Shown piece by piece: positions 41,178-64,000 of a stretch of DNA of 64,000 nucleotides. Source of the DNA: Glandiceps talaboti (Eukaryota; Hemichordata; Enteropneusta; Spengelidae); the NCBI RefSeq assembly GCF_964340395.1, contig NC_135561.1, positions 21,473,486 to 21,537,485 of the forward strand, read 5' to 3'. Numbering within the stretch: position 1 is the first letter of the stretch; every line of letters starts with the position of its first letter. Under the pieces are notes generated by a model. It was not told where the DNA came from. It searched no databases and saw only the letters and a list, made by a program, of their open reading frames with translations. Position numbers and translations under genes: made by a program.

Positions 41178-41432
41178 CACTTCATGCCTTCATTGGTTGG
41201 TAGATACGTTGGCGATTGGAGCAGAGCTAGCTATTGTACCGATCCGTCTGTGGCAAATCTCTAGTGCCAAGGAAGGTAGTTGTACTGTTTCTGTAGTTTT
41301 TTTTGAAAATATACAAGACATTTCATGATTTGTAACTAGATAACAATTTTAATTCCAATTTTCGAACTAAACGCCAACGACATAGCCGATTCCAAGGACA
41401 TCGACGACAGTTGTCATAGTTTACCAAGCAAG

Positions 41433-59592
<18,160 letters not shown>

Positions 59593-59624
59593 GACAAGCC
59601 ACTCGAGGATGAGTAAATGGAAAC

Positions 59625-59791
59625 GAATATACTAAATTATATTGAAATTGAAGTATGCAGTCTTAAGATATTGCATAATTAGTTGATTTCATTAATCAGG
59701 TCTAGCCATTACCCTATAGATTATATATTCCAAATTTCATTACAATTGAGCCAGCCGATGTTTAGAAAATGATGACACAGACACACACACG

Positions 59792-59831
<40 letters not shown>

Positions 59832-59848
59832 TACAGACATACAGACAT

Positions 59849-59887
<39 letters not shown>

Positions 59888-59930
59888 TTCCCCTTTTAAT
59901 ACCTCCCGTAACCTTATGGGAGGTAAAAAT
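59625..59930. repeat. Dispersed repeat with (ACAG)n tract and terminal hairpin
   Basis: Shares attgagccagccgatgttta-type and gaaaatgatgacacagac sequence with 19600-19950. It has an expanded ACAG array at 59781-59887 and ends with cctcccgtaaccttatggga, an inverted-repeat end. It begins just after the GPCR stop, so it is probably in the 3' UTR. Confidence 0.65.
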
Positions 59931-60039
59931 GAACGGAGTTTATACTGACTTGAAAGGAAGGACACCTTTCTTGTTTATCATGTATATTGATACTGTCAGA
60001 CGCAGCACACATACACACATACCAAATATATATACACAC

Positions 60040-60045
60040 AATAAA
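60040..60045 (+). terminator. Possible GPCR polyadenylation signal
   Basis: AATAAA about 450 bases after the stop codon. It is the first clear one seen; usage is unverified. Confidence 0.3.
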
Positions 60046-60357
60046 CATATAATGTTCCTGACCAAGATGTTCGATCATACTAATTATCGTTTCAGTCATG
60101 TAACGTAAACCAAAATGATAATCAGAGCAGTTGCGATTGTTTGCGGTTTATTCTATCTTCTCCTTATGTGCTGAGTTTTTCATCCACCTACTTTTGTGTG
60201 TTAGTCTGTATTATTTGTTCGAAACTTCCATATTATTTAAAGTCGGCAGGGGAGTGTTTGGCTGCGTTTGGTATTAAATCTATTTTTGTTTTTATTTATT
60301 TGCAAATCAGCCAACCACTCTCTTGCCGAATTCAAGATAGTATGAATTGAATAATGG

Positions 60358-60358
60358 A

Positions 60359-60416
<58 letters not shown>
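60358..60416. repeat. (AG)n microsatellite
   Basis: AG dinucleotides; a short (TG) run follows at 60510-60560. Confidence 0.97.
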
Positions 60417-60419
<3 letters not shown>

Positions 60420-61025
60420 AGATAGATTTACATAGACAAACAATGAAAGGGTGCAAGATAAAGATGGATGAAAGGAAGAGAGAGAATGTGTCTGTATGTC
60501 TCTCTCTCCGTGTGTGTGTGTGTGTATGTGTGTGTATACATATGTGTGTCTGTGTGTGTTGTCATTTGAAAAATAAAATGGAAATGATGACAAAAGACGA
60601 TATTGCATATTGTATAAGGTTAAGAAACATTCTTAAATTAATCGAACTTTAGAGATATCAATATTCATAATCAAATTTGAATTAGCTTTCTTTACAGGTC
60701 ATTTTATCTGTCACCCCAGGCCATTTGCCATTCAATGTTTCATTTTATTGCTTAACACGTAATAGTCATTAAGTGAGAAGCTTCGAAGTGTAATTTCCCG
60801 TTATTGAATTATGTCTTCGGTACTTTGGGAATACGTCGTATTTTCTTTACTCATTACATTTTTTAAAACTTATTCTTTCATTTATGCATGGATGTAGTTG
60901 GAATATCTTACATTATATAAGTCTAACTAAATTGGACTTTATATTACACTAAATGTACATTTTGTATCCATACATGATTGTATATAAATCATACACGAAT
61001 GATGACTTAGCTAAAAGAGGTTTTG

Positions 61026-61176
<151 letters not shown>

Positions 61177-61189
61177 GTAAATAGTATCA

Positions 61190-62768
61190 AACTCGTAGAA
61201 TACAGTGCTCGATGCTTGGGTAAGCAGGGCGGGAATAATCAAAGTAAGTTGGTTGGAACTTGAGGTGCTAAGTTGTAACTCCGAGTTTCACGCTCAATGC
61301 GTTCATCAGACAACTGGCAGCTACTCGTTGTGTTACTGTATACAGTAACACACTACACACTACACCCAATTTGTGCAATTGCCCACTTTTTCACATGGAT
61401 GAGTTAGTTCATGAAAATGACCCACGTAATGAAATGAGCAAAGGAAAGTTACCCATGCAAGCACTTGAAATGGCCAATTTCTATAACCCTTAAACGTTTA
61501 ACATTGATAACATCGAAACACAACGTTGAAATGAGGTGCGACTGATATTGAATCGAAGCAGTATGCAACATAGTTATTGAGATTGACGTTAGACAAGTCA
61601 CTGACCAGTGACATTATTGCAAACAAACCAAATGTTCACTATAAGAAATTTAGATCTGGAAACGAAAAAGATGCTTGTGTCAGCTTTGATTTAGTGTTAC
61701 TTTGATATCCATATCGCTTGAATGCGATCTTCAGACGACTAAATAACGGAAATTCAAGTGATAGAATTCGAACTCGCAGAAGAACTGGTACCCGGATGTG
61801 ATGCGCGTTGAGGAGTGACATGGTGGAATGATAGAAGGCATTTGTTTTCATGGCGGCACTTTGAAATCAGTTCTGATCGTTTATTGAGGAGCCCCAATTT
61901 ATTTGCACTGATGATAAACATCTTCTCTGTAAGACACAGGTTGCACCTTTTTGTTGCATTAGAGTAGGCGGCTGCATGGACAATGATAGCCCAGTTGATG
62001 GAATACTGGTGGCCCGACTCCTTTATTTTCCAGACACACTTTGAAAGTTCAGTACAATTTCCATATTTGTTATTGGCGAAAGAACACTTGTGGTTGCCGT
62101 AACGCGTTTTGAAGCTGTTTTCTGTTGAGCCAATGTAGGATTTGGTATCTCTGTTGTTTATTTTGACCTGGGCGCTGTAGACGATATTGTCTGATTGGCA
62201 TTTCCCATCAAGCGGGCAAGTTGATTTATCAGGACAGTTGCAGGTCCCTATGGGAGCTTCGTTTACGCGTTTAAGGATCATATTGTTGTGAGCTTTGGTG
62301 ATGGAAACCATGTTATTCATACAACTTTAGCTCATCCCCTTGTTGAAAATTTTATGTAACTTGTGCTCCTTAGGGAAGTGACGCCCAAGAAGTTGGAGGA
62401 AAATTCTCCCGACGTTATTGCTTACGTTTTGACTGTATGGGGGATTACACCAGATGACATTACGTCTCCTATTTCTCCGTCTCTTGATGGTGTCAATTCT
62501 ATCTGTGTAAGCAAGGTTGTCTTTATAGCCACTTGCCTTGAGTGCGTCATCATAAAGGGGTGCTGCCTGGTTGAAAACATTATGATTACATGAGATGTCA
62601 CATAGTCTTCTATTTATGGCTGCTGGGAGATGCTTGATGATAACCGGTGGGTGATTTGACTGTGAATTGATGTAGACTGGGTTGTCATTTGGTTTTCTGT
62701 CATTTCCCACTGGAAAGGTCTAATACGATATCGAGGTAATTTACAATTTTCAGGTTAGCTTCGATGGG
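61190..62768 (-). mobile_element. Penelope-like retroelement, 3' fragment
   Basis: Minus-strand remnant holding the C-terminal part of the reverse transcriptase and a complete GIY-YIG endonuclease, then a 3' tail containing gatcgcattcaagcgat. Both sides abut (TA)n arrays. The upstream two-thirds of the RT is absent. Outer limits are set by the arrays and are approximate. Confidence 0.8.
61754..62759 (-). pseudogene. Penelope-like RT end plus GIY-YIG endonuclease, disrupted
   Basis: RT C-terminus: VNYLDIVLDL, then NHPPVIIKHLPAAINRRL, FNQAAPLYDDALKASGY and NVIWCNPPYS, the normal PLE order. Zinc-ligand linker CNCPDKSTCPLDGKC, then GIY-YIG: NIVYSA, SYIGST, FKTRYGNHK (Arg), CLTEK (Glu) and LLNKRSELISKCRH. 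Defects: a frame change near 62710 with loss of a few residues, and one in-frame TAA at 62327-62329 between RT and linker. The endonuclease frame is otherwise intact. A Penelope-like element, not a virus or host gene. Confidence 0.88.

Positions 62769-62769
<1 letters not shown>

Positions 62770-62861
<92 letters not shown>
62770..62861. repeat. (TA)n array, right border of the Penelope-like fragment
   Basis: About 46 uninterrupted TA units; the RT sequence stops within ten bases of it. Confidence 0.98.
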
Positions 62862-62862
<1 letters not shown>

Positions 62863-64000
62863 TTTTAATAATTAATCAAATTTCTGCATTATTTGTTATT
62901 TTGTCAGATTTCAATAGTCCCTTTAATTATTTATTGCCCCTTCCTAATGTAAACTAGTCAACCCTATGTTTATTTGCCAAATTAATAAATATAATATTCT
63001 AAAATCACTTCCAATGCTTGTATGATTATATATCATGTTATGTTTCATTTCTATTTCGTTTTGCTTTGATTCAGACAGGTATGGTGCATTTTCAGGAACA
63101 TACTAATGCATAACTTATTTGTGTCGACCACTAAATTTTGTATGTCTTTCGACAACTTATTTGAGTCGACAACTACATTTTGGACAACACATTTAGCTCT
63201 TCAGTAACTTATTTGAGTCGAACACTTTGTACATCTTGTACATCTGTTCTTCATTTTGATAACTTATTTGCATGCATACTTTCCCCTTCATGTATTCGCC
63301 TACACATACACACATACACCATGTGTATATCTCATTCAATTACCAATTGCACTTTCTGCTGGTAGACCTATTTGAAAACCCCTAAGCCACTGGAGATGAT
63401 TACTGTGTCGAATAAGTTAACTCAAATGTGCACTGTATTATTCTTAAAAGTGTATCATGATCCGGAAATACATCACCAGGCATTGGTATGCGGTTATGTA
63501 CATTGCTGTTTTCTGCTCTGGAGAGTATCAAAACATTCAAAACACAAGACACTAGGAAGGGAACTATAAGCTTATATTAAAATAGGGTAAGAATACCCAC
63601 ACAACGAATATTAAACTTCTACATTTCCAAGAGATGTGTTTTTGTTTTGTTTACTTGTGTCATTCCTTATTGGCTGATGATGAGTAAGTTAACGGCCAGA
63701 GTATACTGATGGTCCACAACACAACATGTGTTATTTGGGTGGTAAGACTTCATCGGTGCCTGATTGATTACAATTTTTGCTTTTTGGGTTAAACATCATG
63801 AGAACCCCTCAGCCACTCTTTAAAAATCAACACAAACCCTTGATGATGCTCTTTGATGTAATGGCAGATTATGTATGATGCGTAGTGCCGTATGTGCACG
63901 AGAAAACATGTTCACTGAAGAGGATGTTAGGGATGCTAAATTGTGTATGCTGAATATGTAAGCATATAAGTAGAAGAGAAGAAAACATCGTACAAGATGT
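62862..64000. other. No recognisable gene
   Basis: AT-rich. At 63100-63215 a short motif (aacttatttgagtcgacaac) recurs three times imperfectly. Nothing else is supported. Confidence 0.4.

Overview
The window reads as a stretch of animal nuclear genome. Coding sequence is sparse and split into many short exons with GT-AG introns. The background is AT-rich and crowded with microsatellites, minisatellites, small inverted-repeat elements and a Penelope-like retroelement fragment. This suits a marine invertebrate (lower deuterostome or lophotrochozoan), but nothing in the sequence fixes the species.

Two real host genes can be reconstructed. (1) On the minus strand, 30511 down to about 2829, lies a receptor tyrosine kinase of at least 22 coding exons. 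In order it has a signal peptide, a cadherin repeat over four exons, a possible second divergent cadherin-like region, an EGF module, a two-exon Ig-like domain, two further EGF-type exons, one transmembrane helix and a complete tyrosine kinase domain. Splice sites and phases agree across the kinase half and the N-terminal cadherin part. Three junctions in the middle of the ectodomain are out of frame by one base, each beside a short homopolymer. (2) On the plus strand, 41433 to 59592, lies a four-exon rhodopsin-family GPCR of 396 residues that looks like a neuropeptide receptor. Its first coding intron is 14 kb, and all junctions are phase 0.

Layout: 1-2.8 kb, no recognised coding, 30-bp minisatellite that may lie in the RTK 3' UTR; 2.8-7.6 kb, kinase and transmembrane exons; 8-14.2 kb, EGF, Ig and unknown ectodomain exons with a compound microsatellite and two copies of a 150-bp MITE; 14.2-18.9 kb, intron carrying a 2.3-kb TTA-flanked inverted-repeat element with a nested palindrome; 18.9-30.5 kb, cadherin and signal-peptide exons among dispersed repeats; 30.5-41.1 kb, intergenic, with AG array, 39-unit 33-bp minisatellite and a decayed hAT/ZNF862-like gene; 41.4-59.6 kb, GPCR; 59.6-64 kb, repeats and a Penelope-like element fragment bracketed by (TA)n arrays.

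The two genes are divergent, with promoters about 11 kb apart. Both encode cell-surface receptors, but nothing here shows they work together. The RTK domain order is the most notable item. All exon calls come from reading the sequence by eye, so they are models and not transcript-supported.
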